Source: Spirochaeta thermophila DSM 6578
GTDB lineage: Bacteria; Spirochaetota; Spirochaetia; Winmispirales; Winmispiraceae
Reading direction: 5' to 3'
Length of the DNA: 64,000 nt
Assembly: GCF_000184345.1 (NCBI RefSeq)
Contig: NC_017583.1
Location: 1,178,001-1,242,000, forward strand
Position numbers and translations under genes: made by a program
In this document: positions 1 to 11,108 of the stretch, in pieces
Layout of the letters: the number at the start of each line of letters is the position of its first letter
How positions within the stretch are numbered: position 1 is the first letter of the stretch
The notes under the pieces: model-generated
The model's database searches: none
The model's input: the letters and a program-made list of their open reading frames with translations, nothing else
Told to the model about the DNA's origin: nothing

Positions 1-501
1 CAGGTGCACGGACGGCGGGTGGTGGATGCAGGGGAGGCGGGGGTGGAGGCGGACGGGCTCGTGGCGCAGGAGGTGGTGTGCGGAGTCACGGTGGCGGATT
101 GCGTGCCGGTGTGGGCGTGGCGGATGGATGGGGGGGTGTGGGGGGTGGCGCACTCGGGGTGGCGGGGGACGGGGATCGCGGGGGAGCTGGTGCGGCGGTT
201 GGGGGGTGAGGGGGTGGTGGCGGTGGTGGGGCCGTCCATACGGGCGTGCTGCTACCGGGTGGATGAGGAGCGGGCGAGGTGGTTCGAACGGGCGTGGGGC
301 GAGGGGGCGGTGGTGTGGAGGGAGGAGGGGCCTTATCTGGACCTGGCTGCGGTGAACCGGAGGCTCTGCAGGGAGGCGGGGGCGAGGGTGTTCGTCGTGG
401 ATGCATGTACCGCCTGTGATACGCGCTTCGGTTCGTTCAGGCGGGAGGGAACGCACTTTACGCACATGCTTGCCATAATCGGAAAAATCGCGCACCTTTA
501 G
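1..501 (+). CDS. YfiH/LACC1-family polyphenol oxidase (purine nucleoside phosphorylase-like), 5'-truncated by window edge
   Basis: The open frame runs in from the left edge, so only the C-terminal part is present (about 166 codons; the family is about 240-270 residues). Family motifs are visible in order: ADCVPV (Cys ligand region), HSGWRGT (metal-binding His), GPSIRACCYRV and CTACDTRF near the end. YfiH/LACC1 proteins are cytosolic enzymes described as multicopper oxidases and later as zinc-dependent purine nucleoside phosphorylase/adenosine deaminases. Substrate cannot be read from sequence. The GTG at position 4 is internal, not a start. The coding strand is exceptionally rich in G runs compared with the genes downstream. 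Stop TAG at 499-501. Confidence 0.85.
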   Translation, partial: QVHGRRVVDAGEAGVEADGLVAQEVVCGVTVADCVPVWAWRMDGGVWGVAHSGWRGTGIAGELVRRLGGEGVVAVVGPSIRACCYRVDEERARWFERAWGEGAVVWREEGPYLDLAAVNRRLCREAGARVFVVDACTACDTRFGSFRREGTHFTHMLAIIGKIAHL

Positions 502-565
502 ATGGCTCACGCATCGGGTGATCGACGTTTCCCATTACGTTCAGGTAAGGAGAGGAAGACGTACG

Positions 566-2329
566 ATGAGAGAATGGGCTCTGACGAAGTTGAAACGAGA
601 GTGGACCGAACGGATCCGAACCGTGCTCCTCGATCTGGCCCGGGAGAAGGGCCTCCTCCTCGACGAGGTCGGCCTCGTGGCCCAGCGTCCTCCTTCGTCG
701 CAGTTCGGCGATGTCGCCTTTCCCCTCTTCGGGTTCGCGAAGGTCTTCAGGACCGCACCCCAGAAGATCGCGGAGGAGGTCGTGGCGCGACTTCTTCCAG
801 AGGGAGCTGTGAGGAAGATTGAGGGAGCGGGGGGATATGTGAATCTCTTCCTCGACAGAGAGGCGTTCGCCCTTTCGGTGCTCTCCGATATCGCACATGC
901 CGGACCCGGGTACGGAGCCGGAACCCTTCACCAGGACAAGCGGATCATGGTGGAATTCTCCTGCCCGAACACCAACAAGCCCCTCCATCTGGGGCACATG
1001 CGTAACAACATCCTGGGAGAGAGTGTCTCCCGCATCCTCGCCTCCCAGGGTGCGGATGTCCTCAAGGTCAATCTCATCAACGACAGGGGGATCCACATCT
1101 GCAAGTCCATGCTCGCCTACAAGAAGTTCGGCGAGGGGAAGACACCCGAGGAGGTGGGGAAGAAGCCGGATCATTTCGTAGGCGACTTCTATGTGAAGTT
1201 CAACGAGTGGGCGAAGACGGACTCCACGGCCGAGGAACAGGCGCGAAGGATGCTCAGAGCCTGGGAGGATGGGGATGCCGAGGTGCGGGCCCTCTGGGAG
1301 AAGATGAACCGCTGGGCGATCGAAGGCATAGAACAGACCTACCGTCGCACCGGGATCTCGTTCGACAAGATCTACTATGAGAGTGACACCTATCTGCTCG
1401 GCAGAGACCTGGTGTTGAAGGGACTCGAGGATGGGGTCTTCTACCAGGAGGAGGACGGCTCGGTCTGGGTGGATCTCTCGGAGATCGGTCTGGACAAGAA
1501 GGTGCTGCTTCGGAGCGACGGGACATCCCTCTACCTCACCCAGGACCTGGGAACCGCGGTGGCCCGGTACCAGGACTGGGCCTTCGATCTCCTCATCTAT
1601 GTGGTGGCCTCCGAACAGAACTATCACTTCAGGGTGCTCTTCTACGTCCTCGAAAAGCTCGGTTTCTCCTGGGCGAAGAACCTCTACCATCTCTCGTACG
1701 GGATGGTGAATCTCCCCGAAGGGAAGATGAAGTCCCGTGAGGGGACGGTGGTGGATGCGGACGACCTCCTCGATCGGCTCGTGGAGATGGCCCGCGAGGA
1801 GATCAGGGAGAAGGGGCGTGTGGACGAGGTGGAGGACATCGATCGTACGGCGGAGGCCATCGCCCTGGGCGCCCTTCACTACTTCCTCCTCCAGGTCTCG
1901 CCCAACAAGGACATGATCTTCAACCCCAAGGAGTCGCTCTCCCTCACCGGCAACACCGGACCCTATCTGCAGTATATGGGCGCCCGCATCTGTAGTATGG
2001 AGCGGAAGGCCGATCCTTCCCTCGGGGTGCCGGTGGAGGAGGTGCCGACGGCCGAGCTTGTCGACGATGCCTCATGGGAGCTCATCGTGCTCCTCTCCCA
2101 GTTCCCCGAGGTCGTGGAATCGGCTGCCAGGGAGTACAACCCGTCTCTGGTCATAGGCTTCCTCTACGAGTTGGGAAAGACCTTCAGCAGCTTCTACCAC
2201 GACAACCCCATCATCACCCATCCGAATAAAGATACCGCCCGGGCAAGGCTCGCGCTCGCCCGAGGGATCCGACAAGTGTTGGAGAACGGATTCAGACTGG
2301 TGAACATCCCGTTCCTCGAGAAGATGTAA
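566..2329 (+). CDS. argS: Arginine--tRNA ligase (ArgRS)
   Basis: Class I aminoacyl-tRNA synthetase that charges tRNA-Arg with arginine using ATP; cytosolic. 587 residues, normal for the family. The N-terminal Add-1 domain is followed by the HIGH-type motif HLGHMRNN at about residue 146 and a KMSKS-equivalent KMKSREGT at about residue 389. The helical anticodon-binding DALR domain forms the last about 120 residues. ATG 566 is chosen because an AGGAGAGG Shine-Dalgarno sequence lies about 10 nt upstream. A GTG at 518 would add 16 residues without a ribosome site. Confidence 0.97.
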   Translation: MREWALTKLKREWTERIRTVLLDLAREKGLLLDEVGLVAQRPPSSQFGDVAFPLFGFAKVFRTAPQKIAEEVVARLLPEGAVRKIEGAGGYVNLFLDREAFALSVLSDIAHAGPGYGAGTLHQDKRIMVEFSCPNTNKPLHLGHMRNNILGESVSRILASQGADVLKVNLINDRGIHICKSMLAYKKFGEGKTPEEVGKKPDHFVGDFYVKFNEWAKTDSTAEEQARRMLRAWEDGDAEVRALWEKMNRWAIEGIEQTYRRTGISFDKIYYESDTYLLGRDLVLKGLEDGVFYQEEDGSVWVDLSEIGLDKKVLLRSDGTSLYLTQDLGTAVARYQDWAFDLLIYVVASEQNYHFRVLFYVLEKLGFSWAKNLYHLSYGMVNLPEGKMKSREGTVVDADDLLDRLVEMAREEIREKGRVDEVEDIDRTAEAIALGALHYFLLQVSPNKDMIFNPKESLSLTGNTGPYLQYMGARICSMERKADPSLGVPVEEVPTAELVDDASWELIVLLSQFPEVVESAAREYNPSLVIGFLYELGKTFSSFYHDNPIITHPNKDTARARLALARGIRQVLENGFRLVNIPFLEKM

Positions 2330-2535
2330 GAATCTACAAAAATGTAGAAAATTTCTCTCGAAAACCTACATTTTGGTGGATCATGAGGGTGAGAGGGGTG
2401 GAGGCGTGAATCGGTATCTCGGTAGTCCCTCCCACCCCGGTACTTATTCTACTCTCGGGTATTGTATAAATATTACAAATCTGGTACGTTCTTTGCATAA
2501 ATATTAGTCCCGAAATTTCTGCGATGGAGAGGTGT
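2330..2535 (+). promoter_or_regulatory. Intergenic control region upstream of gltBD with inverted and direct repeats
   Basis: This 200-bp AT-rich gap separates argS from gltB. Just after the argS stop, CTACA (2334-2338), TGTAG (2343-2347) and CTACA (2366-2370) can form two competing hairpins. Closer to gltB a 10-bp direct repeat ATAAATATTA occurs at 2466-2475 and 2497-2506, 31 bp apart, i.e. on the same helix face. The first copy lies in the 15-bp inverted repeat TGTATAAATATTACA. A plausible promoter is TTACAA (2473-2478), 17 nt, CATAAA (2496-2501). Function as an operator is inference; the spacing does not fit the classical GlnR/TnrA box. Confidence 0.5.
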
Positions 2536-5500
2536 ATGGCGTTCAAGAAGAGACCGGGTCCGCATGGCTTGTACCACCCCTGGTTCGAACACGACAGTTG
2601 CGGTGTGGGATTCGTCGCCAACATCAAGGGGCGACCGAGTCACACGATCGTGGAGCACGCGAAGGACATCCTCATCCATATGACGCACCGCGGTGCGGTG
2701 GGCAGTGAGAAGAACACAGGCGATGGCGCCGGCATCCTGGTGTCCCTCCCTCATCCCTTCCTCGCACGGGTCGCAAAGGAAGACCTGGGCATCGATCTCC
2801 CCCCCGAGGGGAGCTATGCCGCAGGGCTCGTCTTTTTCCCCCGGGAGGAAGAGAGACGGGAGGCCTGTCGTGTCGTCATGGAGGAAGTGACCGCTCGTTA
2901 CGGGCAGAAGGTGCTCGGCTGGAGGAGGGTGCCGGTGGTCGACGACATGATCGGCCCTACGGCGAAGGCCTCCGAGCCGGTCATCGAGATGTTGTTCGTA
3001 GGCGCGGAAGAAGGGATCGATATCGACACTTTCGAACGCAGGCTCTTCCTCATAAGGAAGAAGGCGACCCACATGCTCCGGGGAAAGGAGCACGATCCCG
3101 ACGACTTTTTCTATGTCTGCAGTCTTTCCCCCCGGGTGATCGTCTACAAGGGGATGCTCACCCCCGAACAGCTCTTCCGGTTCTATCCTGATATCATGTC
3201 CCCCGACTTTGCCTCGCACATCGCCATGGTGCATTCCCGGTTCTCCACCAACACCTTCCCGAGCTGGGACCGGGCCCAGCCGTGTCGCTACATGAGTCAT
3301 AACGGAGAGATCAACACCCTGAGAGGCAACATCAACAAGATGCGGTCGAGAGAGGGACTTCTCAAGAGCGATCTCTTGGGAGACGGGCTCAAGGAAGTCT
3401 TCCCCATCATCGAGCCGGATCTCTCCGACTCGGGAACCTTCGACAATGTGCTCGAGCTCCTCATGATGGGAGGGAGGAGCCTTCCCGAGGCCGTGATGAT
3501 GATGATTCCCGAGGCCTGGCAGAACTACAAGATGGAGGACGACAAGAGGGACTTCTACAAGTACATGAGCTGCCTCATGGAGCCGTGGGACGGCCCGGCC
3601 TCCATCGCCTTCACAGACGGACGCGTGATCGGTGCGGTACTCGACCGGAACGGTCTCAGGCCGAGCAGGTACTACGTGACCGAGGACGACCTCGTGATCA
3701 TGGCGAGTGAGGTGGGCGTCCTCCCCGTGGACCCGGCCAAGGTGGTGAAGAAGGGGCGCCTTCAACCGGGCCGGATGTTCTTCGTCGACTTCCAGGAAGG
3801 GCGTATCGTCGATGACGAGGAGATCAAGAAGAAGATCTCCAATGCCCGCCCGTATGGGGAGTGGCTCAAGGATCAGGTGATCGAGCTCGATGAGCTCAAG
3901 ACCGAAGTCGAACCTCATGGCTTCTACCCCGAGACGATCAAAGAGCGGCTCCGGATGTTCGGATACACGAGAGAGCATCTCTCTATGATCCTCAAGCCCA
4001 TGGTGCAGGATGCGAAGGAGCCTTTGGGGTCCATGGGGAACGATACACCGCTCGCGGTTCTCTCGAACAAGCCACGTCTCATGTACGACTATTTCAAGCA
4101 GTTGTTCGCGCAGGTGACCAATCCGGCCATCGACTCGATCCGGGAGTGGAAGGTCATGAGCCTGGAGACGTTCATCGGGCCGGAGCGGAATCTCCTCGAG
4201 ACCACGCCCGAGCACTGTCATAGGCTCCATCTCCCCTCGCCGTTTCTCACCAACGAGCAACTCGCGGCACTCAAGCATCTCGACTACCGGGGGTGGCGAT
4301 CGAAGGTGATCGATATCACCTTCCCAAGACGGGATGGGAGGGCAGGTCTCCTCGCATGCCTCGATCGTATCGAAAAGGAGGCGGAAGAGGCCATCAGGGA
4401 AGGGTGCTCCCTTGTCATCCTTTCCGATCGGAACGCGGGTCCGGACAGGGTACCGGTGAGCGCTCTCCTCGCCACGGGTACGGTTCACCATCATCTGGTG
4501 AGAAAGGCCCTGCGGACACAGATCGGCGTCGTAGTGGAGTCGGGCGAACCCCGCGAGGTGCACCACTTCTGCATGCTGGTCGGTTATGGAGCCGATGCGA
4601 TCAACCCTTATCTGGCCTATGAGGCCATCTGGCAGATGGGACGCGAGGGAGAACACGAGTACGATGATGAGACTGCTCTCAATCGCTATATCAAGGCCCT
4701 CGAGAAGGGAATGCTCAAGGTCTTCGGTAAGATGGGGATCTCCACCCTCGAGAGCTACAAGGGTGCCCAGATCTTCGAGGCCGTGGGACTCTCCCAGGAG
4801 GTGGTGGAGCGCTCCTTCGCCGGTACGGTGAGCAGACTCGGCGGGGTGGGATACGAGACCCTGGCGGACGAGGCCCTCCTCAGACACAGCCTGGGCTATC
4901 CCCGCCGTCCGAAACCCATAGGGGACGACCTCCCCAATCCCGGGGATTTCCACTACCGCTATGCCGGTGAGAAGCACATGTGGGATCCCGAGTCCATCGC
5001 GAACCTCCAGCACGCATGTTGGTACAACGATCCGGAGGCCTATCGGCGATTCTCCGAGCGGCAGAACCAACGTTCCAGGGAACAGGCCACGATCAGAGGA
5101 CTCCTCAGGTTCAAGAAGACCACGCCCATCCCTATCGAGGAGGTGGAACCTGCCTCGGAGATCGTGAAGCGCTTCGCTACCGGGGCGATGAGCTTCGGTT
5201 CCATCTCGCAGGAGGCACATGAGACACTCGCCATCGCGATGAACAGACTCGGCGGCAAGTCGAATACGGGTGAAGGTGGAGAACTGCCCGAGCGTTTCCT
5301 CCCTCTCCCCAACGGGGATTCCAAGCGCTCGGCCATCAAGCAGGTGGCATCGGGCCGTTTTGGAGTGACCATCAACTACCTCACCAATGCCGACGATATC
5401 CAGATCAAAATCGCCCAAGGGGCCAAGCCCGGGGAGGGGGGAGAGCTTCCCGGGCACAAGGTCTTCGAGATCATCGCCCGAACCCGGTATACCACACCCG

Positions 5501-7068
5501 GCGTCGGTCTCATCAGTCCTCCCCCTCACCACGACATCTACTCCATCGAGGACCTCGCCCAGCTCATCTTCGACCTCAAGAACTCGAATCCGGGCGCCCG
5601 CATCAGCGTGAAGCTCGTCTCCGAGGTGGGGGTGGGTACCATCGCCGCAGGAGTGGTCAAGGGCCATGCTGATCATGTCCTCATCTCTGGACACGACGGG
5701 GGCACCGGGGCGTCACCGCTCACCGGTATCAAGCACGCAGGCCTCCCGTGGGAGCTCGGTATCGCAGAGACGCACCAGACCTTGGTGATGAACGATCTGC
5801 GTTCCCGCACCGTGCTCCAGGCCGACGGTCAGATCAAGACGGGACGGGACGTGGTGATCGCCGCGCTCCTCGGTGCGGAGGAGTGCGGGTTCGCAACCGC
5901 CCCGCTCATCGTGATGGGCTGTATCATGATGAGGAAGTGCCACAAGAACACCTGCCCGGTGGGCGTGGCAACCCAGGACGAGCGGCTCAGGGCGAAGTTC
6001 AGGGGCAAACCCGAATACGTGGAACGCTACTTCTACTTCGTGGCCGAAGAAGTACGCGAGATCATGGCCCAACTCGGTGTCCGCACCTTCAACGAGCTGG
6101 TCGGACGCACCGACCTGCTGGAGGTGGACGAGGATGCCATCCCCGAGAAGGCGGCAGGTCTGGATCTCACCCCTGTGCTTGCTCAGCCCCTCAGGCCTCG
6201 TCCGGACGTGGGAGTCTACTGTATGCAGGCGCAGGACCATGGTATCGATACGGTGCTCGATCGGAGGCTCATCGAGGATATCGTCCCTGCGGCGAAACGT
6301 GGGGAGAAGAAGGAGCTCTTCTATCAGATCCGTAATACCGACCGGGCCACCGGCACCATGCTCAGTCATTCCCTCACCAAGGAACTGGGAGCCGATGCCC
6401 TGGAGGACGACAGCTTCATCGTCCGCTTCAAGGGCTCTGCGGGTCAGAGCTTCGGAGCGTGGCTCGCGAAGGGGCTTACCTTCATCCTCGAAGGTGATGC
6501 GAACGACTATGTGGGTAAGGGACTTTCCGGAGGGAAACTCGTCGTCGTCCCGCCTGCCGAGTCGGATTTCGTCCCGGAGGAGAACATCATCGTGGGGAAC
6601 GTGGTGCTTTACGGTGCCGTCTACGGTGAAGCCTATTTCCGCGGCATGGCGGCGGAACGTTTCTGTGTGAGGAACTCCGGCGTCCACGCCGTGGTGGAAG
6701 GCGTGGGCGATCACGCATGTGAGTACATGACCGGGGGGACCGCCGTGATCCTCGGGTCTACGGGTCGGAACTTCGGTGCGGGGATGAGTGGAGGTATCGC
6801 CTACGTGTGGGACAAGGATGGTGAGTTCAGGGAGAAGGTGAACTACGACATGGTGAACGTGAGGGATCTCCTCCCCGAGGATGAAGAGAACATCCTGAGG
6901 CTGGTGAGGAATCACCTCTCGTACACGGGTTCCACGGTGGCCGCTCATGTCCTCGAGACATGGGAGGAGCGCAGGAACGAGTTCGTCAAGGTGATCTCTC
7001 CAGAATACGAACGAGTCCTTGAGAGAAAGAAGAAGGGATTGCCGCTCGTGGAGGTGACACATGGGTAA
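2536..7068 (+). CDS. gltB: Glutamate synthase (NADPH) large (alpha) subunit
   Basis: Converts glutamine plus 2-oxoglutarate to two glutamates together with GltD; cytosolic iron-sulfur flavoprotein. 1510 residues, full length. Domains in order: N-terminal class II glutamine amidotransferase whose catalytic Cys sits in HDSCGVGF (about residue 21, so a short propeptide is removed); central domain; FMN-binding synthase domain with GEGGE and [14 protein letters not shown]; 3Fe-4S cysteines in [15 protein letters not shown] (about residues 1129-1140); and C-terminal GXGXG beta-helix. The start is placed at ATG 2536 because GGAGAGG (2526-2532) precedes it. The ATG at 2524 would overlap its own ribosome site. 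Overlaps gltD by 8 nt. Confidence 0.97.
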   Translation: MAFKKRPGPHGLYHPWFEHDSCGVGFVANIKGRPSHTIVEHAKDILIHMTHRGAVGSEKNTGDGAGILVSLPHPFLARVAKEDLGIDLPPEGSYAAGLVFFPREEERREACRVVMEEVTARYGQKVLGWRRVPVVDDMIGPTAKASEPVIEMLFVGAEEGIDIDTFERRLFLIRKKATHMLRGKEHDPDDFFYVCSLSPRVIVYKGMLTPEQLFRFYPDIMSPDFASHIAMVHSRFSTNTFPSWDRAQPCRYMSHNGEINTLRGNINKMRSREGLLKSDLLGDGLKEVFPIIEPDLSDSGTFDNVLELLMMGGRSLPEAVMMMIPEAWQNYKMEDDKRDFYKYMSCLMEPWDGPASIAFTDGRVIGAVLDRNGLRPSRYYVTEDDLVIMASEVGVLPVDPAKVVKKGRLQPGRMFFVDFQEGRIVDDEEIKKKISNARPYGEWLKDQVIELDELKTEVEPHGFYPETIKERLRMFGYTREHLSMILKPMVQDAKEPLGSMGNDTPLAVLSNKPRLMYDYFKQLFAQVTNPAIDSIREWKVMSLETFIGPERNLLETTPEHCHRLHLPSPFLTNEQLAALKHLDYRGWRSKVIDITFPRRDGRAGLLACLDRIEKEAEEAIREGCSLVILSDRNAGPDRVPVSALLATGTVHHHLVRKALRTQIGVVVESGEPREVHHFCMLVGYGADAINPYLAYEAIWQMGREGEHEYDDETALNRYIKALEKGMLKVFGKMGISTLESYKGAQIFEAVGLSQEVVERSFAGTVSRLGGVGYETLADEALLRHSLGYPRRPKPIGDDLPNPGDFHYRYAGEKHMWDPESIANLQHACWYNDPEAYRRFSERQNQRSREQATIRGLLRFKKTTPIPIEEVEPASEIVKRFATGAMSFGSISQEAHETLAIAMNRLGGKSNTGEGGELPERFLPLPNGDSKRSAIKQVASGRFGVTINYLTNADDIQIKIAQGAKPGEGGELPGHKVFEIIARTRYTTPGVGLISPPPHHDIYSIEDLAQLIFDLKNSNPGARISVKLVSEVGVGTIAAGVVKGHADHVLISGHDGGTGASPLTGIKHAGLPWELGIAETHQTLVMNDLRSRTVLQADGQIKTGRDVVIAALLGAEECGFATAPLIVMGCIMMRKCHKNTCPVGVATQDERLRAKFRGKPEYVERYFYFVAEEVREIMAQLGVRTFNELVGRTDLLEVDEDAIPEKAAGLDLTPVLAQPLRPRPDVGVYCMQAQDHGIDTVLDRRLIEDIVPAAKRGEKKELFYQIRNTDRATGTMLSHSLTKELGADALEDDSFIVRFKGSAGQSFGAWLAKGLTFILEGDANDYVGKGLSGGKLVVVPPAESDFVPEENIIVGNVVLYGAVYGEAYFRGMAAERFCVRNSGVHAVVEGVGDHACEYMTGGTAVILGSTGRNFGAGMSGGIAYVWDKDGEFREKVNYDMVNVRDLLPEDEENILRLVRNHLSYTGSTVAAHVLETWEERRNEFVKVISPEYERVLERKKKGLPLVEVTHG

Positions 7069-8536
7069 GCCGACTGGATTCATGGAATATGCCCGCAAGG
7101 GGATCGTCGATAGAGATCCTCTTGATCGGATAAGGGATTTCGAGGAGTTCCACATCCACCTTTCCGAGGAGGAGCGGAGACAGCAGGGGGCCCGTTGCAT
7201 GGACTGCGGTGTTCCCTTCTGTCACACCTCCTATGGATGTCCGATCCACAACCTCATCCCGGAGTGGAACGACCTCGTCTACAAGGGGAAATGGGAAGAG
7301 GCCTTCTATCGCCTCAAATACACCAACAACTTCCCCGAATTCACCGGACGGGTCTGTCCCGCCCCCTGTGAGACGGCCTGTGTGCTCGGGATCAACGAGC
7401 CCGCGGTGACCATCAAGGACAACGAGTGCACGATCATCGATCGGGCCTATGAGATGGGGCTGATGGTGCCCCGCCCGCCGAAGGTACGCACCGGGAAGCG
7501 GGTGGCCGTGGTGGGGAGCGGACCGGCGGGACTCGCCGCCGCAGACCAGCTCAATCAAGCGGGTCATCAGGTGACGGTATTCGAGCGTGATGACAGGCCC
7601 GGTGGGCTTCTCATGTACGGGATCCCCAACATGAAGCTGGACAAGGGGCTCGTGCAACGGCGGATCGACATCATGGTCCAGGAGGGGGTGGAGATCGTCA
7701 CGAACGCGTGGGTAGGAAGGGATGTGGATCCGGAGAAGCTCGTGGCCGAATACGACGCGGTGATCCTCGCCATAGGGTCGACCAGGCCGAGGGATCTCCC
7801 CGTGCCGGGACGTGATCTCAAGGGGATTCACTTCGCCATGGAGTTCCTCAAGGCCAACACCAAGAGCCTCCTCGATTCGAATCTCTCGGACGGCACCTAC
7901 ATTTCGGCCAAGGACAAGCACGTGATTGTCATAGGAGGCGGCGATACCGGGAACGATTGTATCGGCACCTCCATCCGCCACGGTTGTGCAGGAGTGACGA
8001 ACTTCGAGCTTCTCCCCAAGCCTCCGGAAGAGAGGGAGAAAGCGGCGCCGTGGCCCCTCTATCCGCGGATGTTCAAGGTGGACTACGGCCATGCCGAGGC
8101 CATCGCGAAATTCGGAAGGGATCCGCGGGAATACTGCATCCTCACCAAGGAGTTCATCGGGGATGGACGCGGACATGTGAAGGCCGTCCGCACGGTCAGG
8201 GTGGAGTGGGAGAAGGACGAACAGGGACGTCATGTGATGAAAGAGATCCCCGACACTGAGGAGATCTGGAAGGCCGATCTCGTCCTTCTCGCCCTGGGCT
8301 TCCTGGGGCCGGAAGAGGACGTGCCTGGAATCCTCGGCCTTGAGAGGGATCCGAGGAGCAACATAGCGGCACCTTACGGCTCCTTCCTCACCTCGCATCC
8401 TAAGGTGTTCGCTGCAGGTGACGCCAGGCGGGGTCAATCCCTCGTGGTATGGGCCATCCATGAAGGGCGTGAAGCTGCATACGAAGTGGACCGGTTCCTC
8501 ATGGGAGAGAGTGTTCTGCCCAGGATGAGACCTTGA
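7061..8536 (+). CDS. gltD: Glutamate synthase (NADPH) small (beta) subunit
   Basis: FAD-dependent NADPH oxidase subunit that feeds electrons through Fe-S clusters to GltB. 491 residues. The N-terminal domain carries cysteines for two 4Fe-4S clusters ([11 protein letters not shown] then [12 protein letters not shown]). These are followed by an FAD-binding [12 protein letters not shown] Rossmann motif (about residue 148), an NADPH-binding GGGDTGNDC (about residue 289) and a C-terminal [17 protein letters not shown] motif. Its ATG overlaps the end of gltB, with GGAGGTG immediately upstream, so translation is probably coupled. Confidence 0.97.
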   Translation: MGKPTGFMEYARKGIVDRDPLDRIRDFEEFHIHLSEEERRQQGARCMDCGVPFCHTSYGCPIHNLIPEWNDLVYKGKWEEAFYRLKYTNNFPEFTGRVCPAPCETACVLGINEPAVTIKDNECTIIDRAYEMGLMVPRPPKVRTGKRVAVVGSGPAGLAAADQLNQAGHQVTVFERDDRPGGLLMYGIPNMKLDKGLVQRRIDIMVQEGVEIVTNAWVGRDVDPEKLVAEYDAVILAIGSTRPRDLPVPGRDLKGIHFAMEFLKANTKSLLDSNLSDGTYISAKDKHVIVIGGGDTGNDCIGTSIRHGCAGVTNFELLPKPPEEREKAAPWPLYPRMFKVDYGHAEAIAKFGRDPREYCILTKEFIGDGRGHVKAVRTVRVEWEKDEQGRHVMKEIPDTEEIWKADLVLLALGFLGPEEDVPGILGLERDPRSNIAAPYGSFLTSHPKVFAAGDARRGQSLVVWAIHEGREAAYEVDRFLMGESVLPRMRP

Positions 8537-8561
8537 CCATGCAGCGCCTATATGGTATACA
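8533..8561 (+). promoter_or_regulatory. Sigma-70-type promoter for the rplU operon
   Basis: TTGACC (8533-8538), a 17-nt spacer and TATACA (8556-8561) fit the vegetative consensus well. The -35 box contains the gltD stop codon, so the ribosomal operon has its own promoter and is not simply read through from gltBD. Confidence 0.75.
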
Positions 8562-8590
8562 CACCAGGACATTTCAGAGAGGGTAGGACT

Positions 8591-8902
8591 ATGTACGCAG
8601 TGGTAGAAATCGGTGGTAAGCAGTACAAGGCTGAAGAGGGGAAGTTCCTCAAGGTGGAACGGCTCCATGCAGATGAGGGGCAGCCGGTGGATATCGACAC
8701 CGTCCTCATGGTGCGGGACGATGCCGGGATAAAAGTGGGTGCGCCGTATGTGACAGGTGCAAAGGTGAAGGCCGTGGTCTCCGGGCACGGGAAAGATCGG
8801 AAGGTGATCGTCTTCAAGTATAAGAGGAGGAAGAACTACCGGAGGAAACAGGGCCACAGGCAGCAGTACACCCTCCTGAAGGTGGAACAGATACAGGCCT
8901 AG
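8591..8902 (+). CDS. rplU: 50S ribosomal protein L21
   Basis: Structural protein of the large ribosomal subunit binding 23S rRNA. 103 residues, beginning MYAVVEIGGKQYKAEEG, the family signature. The C-terminal KRRKNYRRKQGHRQQYT is also conserved. The ATG at 8591 is preceded by AGAGGGTAGG. A GTG-type start at 8552 would fall inside the -10 box of the promoter. First gene of the common rplU-prp-rpmA-obgE cluster. Confidence 0.97.
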   Translation: MYAVVEIGGKQYKAEEGKFLKVERLHADEGQPVDIDTVLMVRDDAGIKVGAPYVTGAKVKAVVSGHGKDRKVIVFKYKRRKNYRRKQGHRQQYTLLKVEQIQA

Positions 8903-8906
8903 CGGG

Positions 8907-9224
8907 ATGATCCGGGTCCTCCTTGAGGTGCAGGAAGGAGTTCTGCGGACGCTCGAGGTCGAGGGGCATGCGACACGGAGGGGGAGCCTGAGTATCCCCT
9001 GTGCGGGGGTGAGTATACTTGCGAGGACGGCGGCCCGACTCCTGGAAGAGCGGTTGGGTGGGCTTCTGGAAGGCGAGGCGAGCGAGGAGGGAAGCCTCTG
9101 GATCCGGATCCCTTTTGTGGCGACAGATCGCGAGTGGTTGGAGGGCGTGACCGCCTTCCTGAAAAAGGGTTTCGAGGATTTGGCTCGGGAGTATCCCGAA
9201 GACATCGACTACAGGGAGGAATGA
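8907..9224 (+). CDS. prp: Ribosomal-processing cysteine protease Prp (YsxB family)
   Basis: 105 residues. The catalytic dyad region is visible: GHA (His at about residue 22) and CAGVSIL (Cys at about residue 34). Family members remove a short N-terminal extension from ribosomal protein L27 in Firmicutes and relatives. It lies, as usual, between rplU and rpmA. Here the L27 encoded next to it lacks any such extension, so the substrate is uncertain. The start ATG 8907 lies 4 nt after the rplU stop. Confidence 0.85.
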   Translation: MIRVLLEVQEGVLRTLEVEGHATRRGSLSIPCAGVSILARTAARLLEERLGGLLEGEASEEGSLWIRIPFVATDREWLEGVTAFLKKGFEDLAREYPEDIDYREE

Positions 9225-9227
9225 CAT

Positions 9228-9485
9228 ATGGCACATAAGAAGGGTGGCGGAAGTTCGAAGAACGGAAGGGATTCTCAGTCGAAGCGCCTCGGGGTGAAAC
9301 GATTCGGTGGGCAGATCGTGAAACCCGGGGAGATCATCGTGAGACAGCGTGGTACCAAGTTCCACCCCGGACTCAATGTGGGGCTGGGCAAGGATTACAC
9401 CATCTATGCGAAGGTCGAGGGACGAGTCAATTTCAGGATCCGCAGGGGGAAGCAGCTCATCGATGTGCTTCCCGTCTCGGTATGA
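9228..9485 (+). CDS. rpmA: 50S ribosomal protein L27
   Basis: 85 residues starting [17 protein letters not shown], the mature-type N-terminus that reaches the peptidyl-transferase centre. The [20 protein letters not shown] core is conserved. The Shine-Dalgarno AGGGAGGA ends about 9 nt before ATG. The prp stop codon TGA (9222-9224) is in the same frame just one codon upstream, so no cleavable N-terminal extension can be encoded. Confidence 0.97.
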   Translation: MAHKKGGGSSKNGRDSQSKRLGVKRFGGQIVKPGEIIVRQRGTKFHPGLNVGLGKDYTIYAKVEGRVNFRIRRGKQLIDVLPVSV

Positions 9486-9500
9486 TCCTCTTTCAGCTTC

Positions 9501-10528
<1,028 letters not shown>

Positions 10529-10532
<4 letters not shown>

Positions 10533-11101
10533 GGGTCCTCCTCTTCGGAGGCACATTCAACCCCATTCACGTAGGACACCTTTTTGTCGCAGAGGAAGCC
10601 TGTGTAGAGCTTGGGTATGAGAAGGTGATCTTCGTGCCTGCCTACCGTCCTGCCCACAAGGTCCTTGCAGACCACGACGATCCCATGCACAGGTACGAGA
10701 TGGTCGAACGCGCGACTGCAGGCAACCCTCGATTCACGGTGGATGATTGCGAGATACGTCGGCAGGGGACTTCGTATACTCTCGACACGATCACATATCT
10801 CATGGAGACTCTGCCGTTGACGGGGAAACTTGGCCTCCTCATAGGAGACGACCTGGTCCCCGGCTTTTCCTCGTGGAAGCATGCCGATATCCTTCCGGAA
10901 CTCGTCGATATAGTGATCGCACGGAGGACTTCTTCCTCACCCTATGAGGTGCCATGGCGTCACACCTATATCACCAACACCATCATTCACATCTCCTCTT
11001 CGGAAATTCGTGAAAGGGTTGCCCAAGGAAAGGCCTTTCGATATCTTGTCCCTGAACCGGTGTATGAGTATATCGTGGAACACGGACTCTATAGATCATA
11101 G
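10529..11101 (+). CDS. nadD: Nicotinate-nucleotide adenylyltransferase
   Basis: Adenylates nicotinate mononucleotide to deamido-NAD, a late NAD biosynthesis step. 190 residues starting MRVLLFGGTFNPIHVGHL, the nucleotidyltransferase GGTFNPIHxGH signature. The C-terminal ISSSEIRER is the ISSTxIR motif. ATG 10529 overlaps the obgE stop by 4 nt. A longer in-frame reading from 10280 lies inside obgE and is not real. Followed closely by yqeK, a conserved pairing. Confidence 0.96.
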
Positions 11102-11108
11102 GCACCTC

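Noticed and set aside
458-1879. 473-codon open frame on the minus strand opposite argS
   Set aside because: It is the shadow of argS in a GC-rich sequence; its translation has no recognisable motifs, while the + frame has complete synthetase signatures.
2466-2480. GlnR/TnrA operator
   Set aside because: The inverted repeat is 15 bp long and lacks the TGTNA-N7-TNACA spacing, so the specific regulator is not claimed.
2473-5694. 1073-codon minus-strand open frame opposite gltB
   Set aside because: Long only because of codon bias in gltB; the composition (His, Leu, Arg, Gly rich) is typical of antisense shadows.
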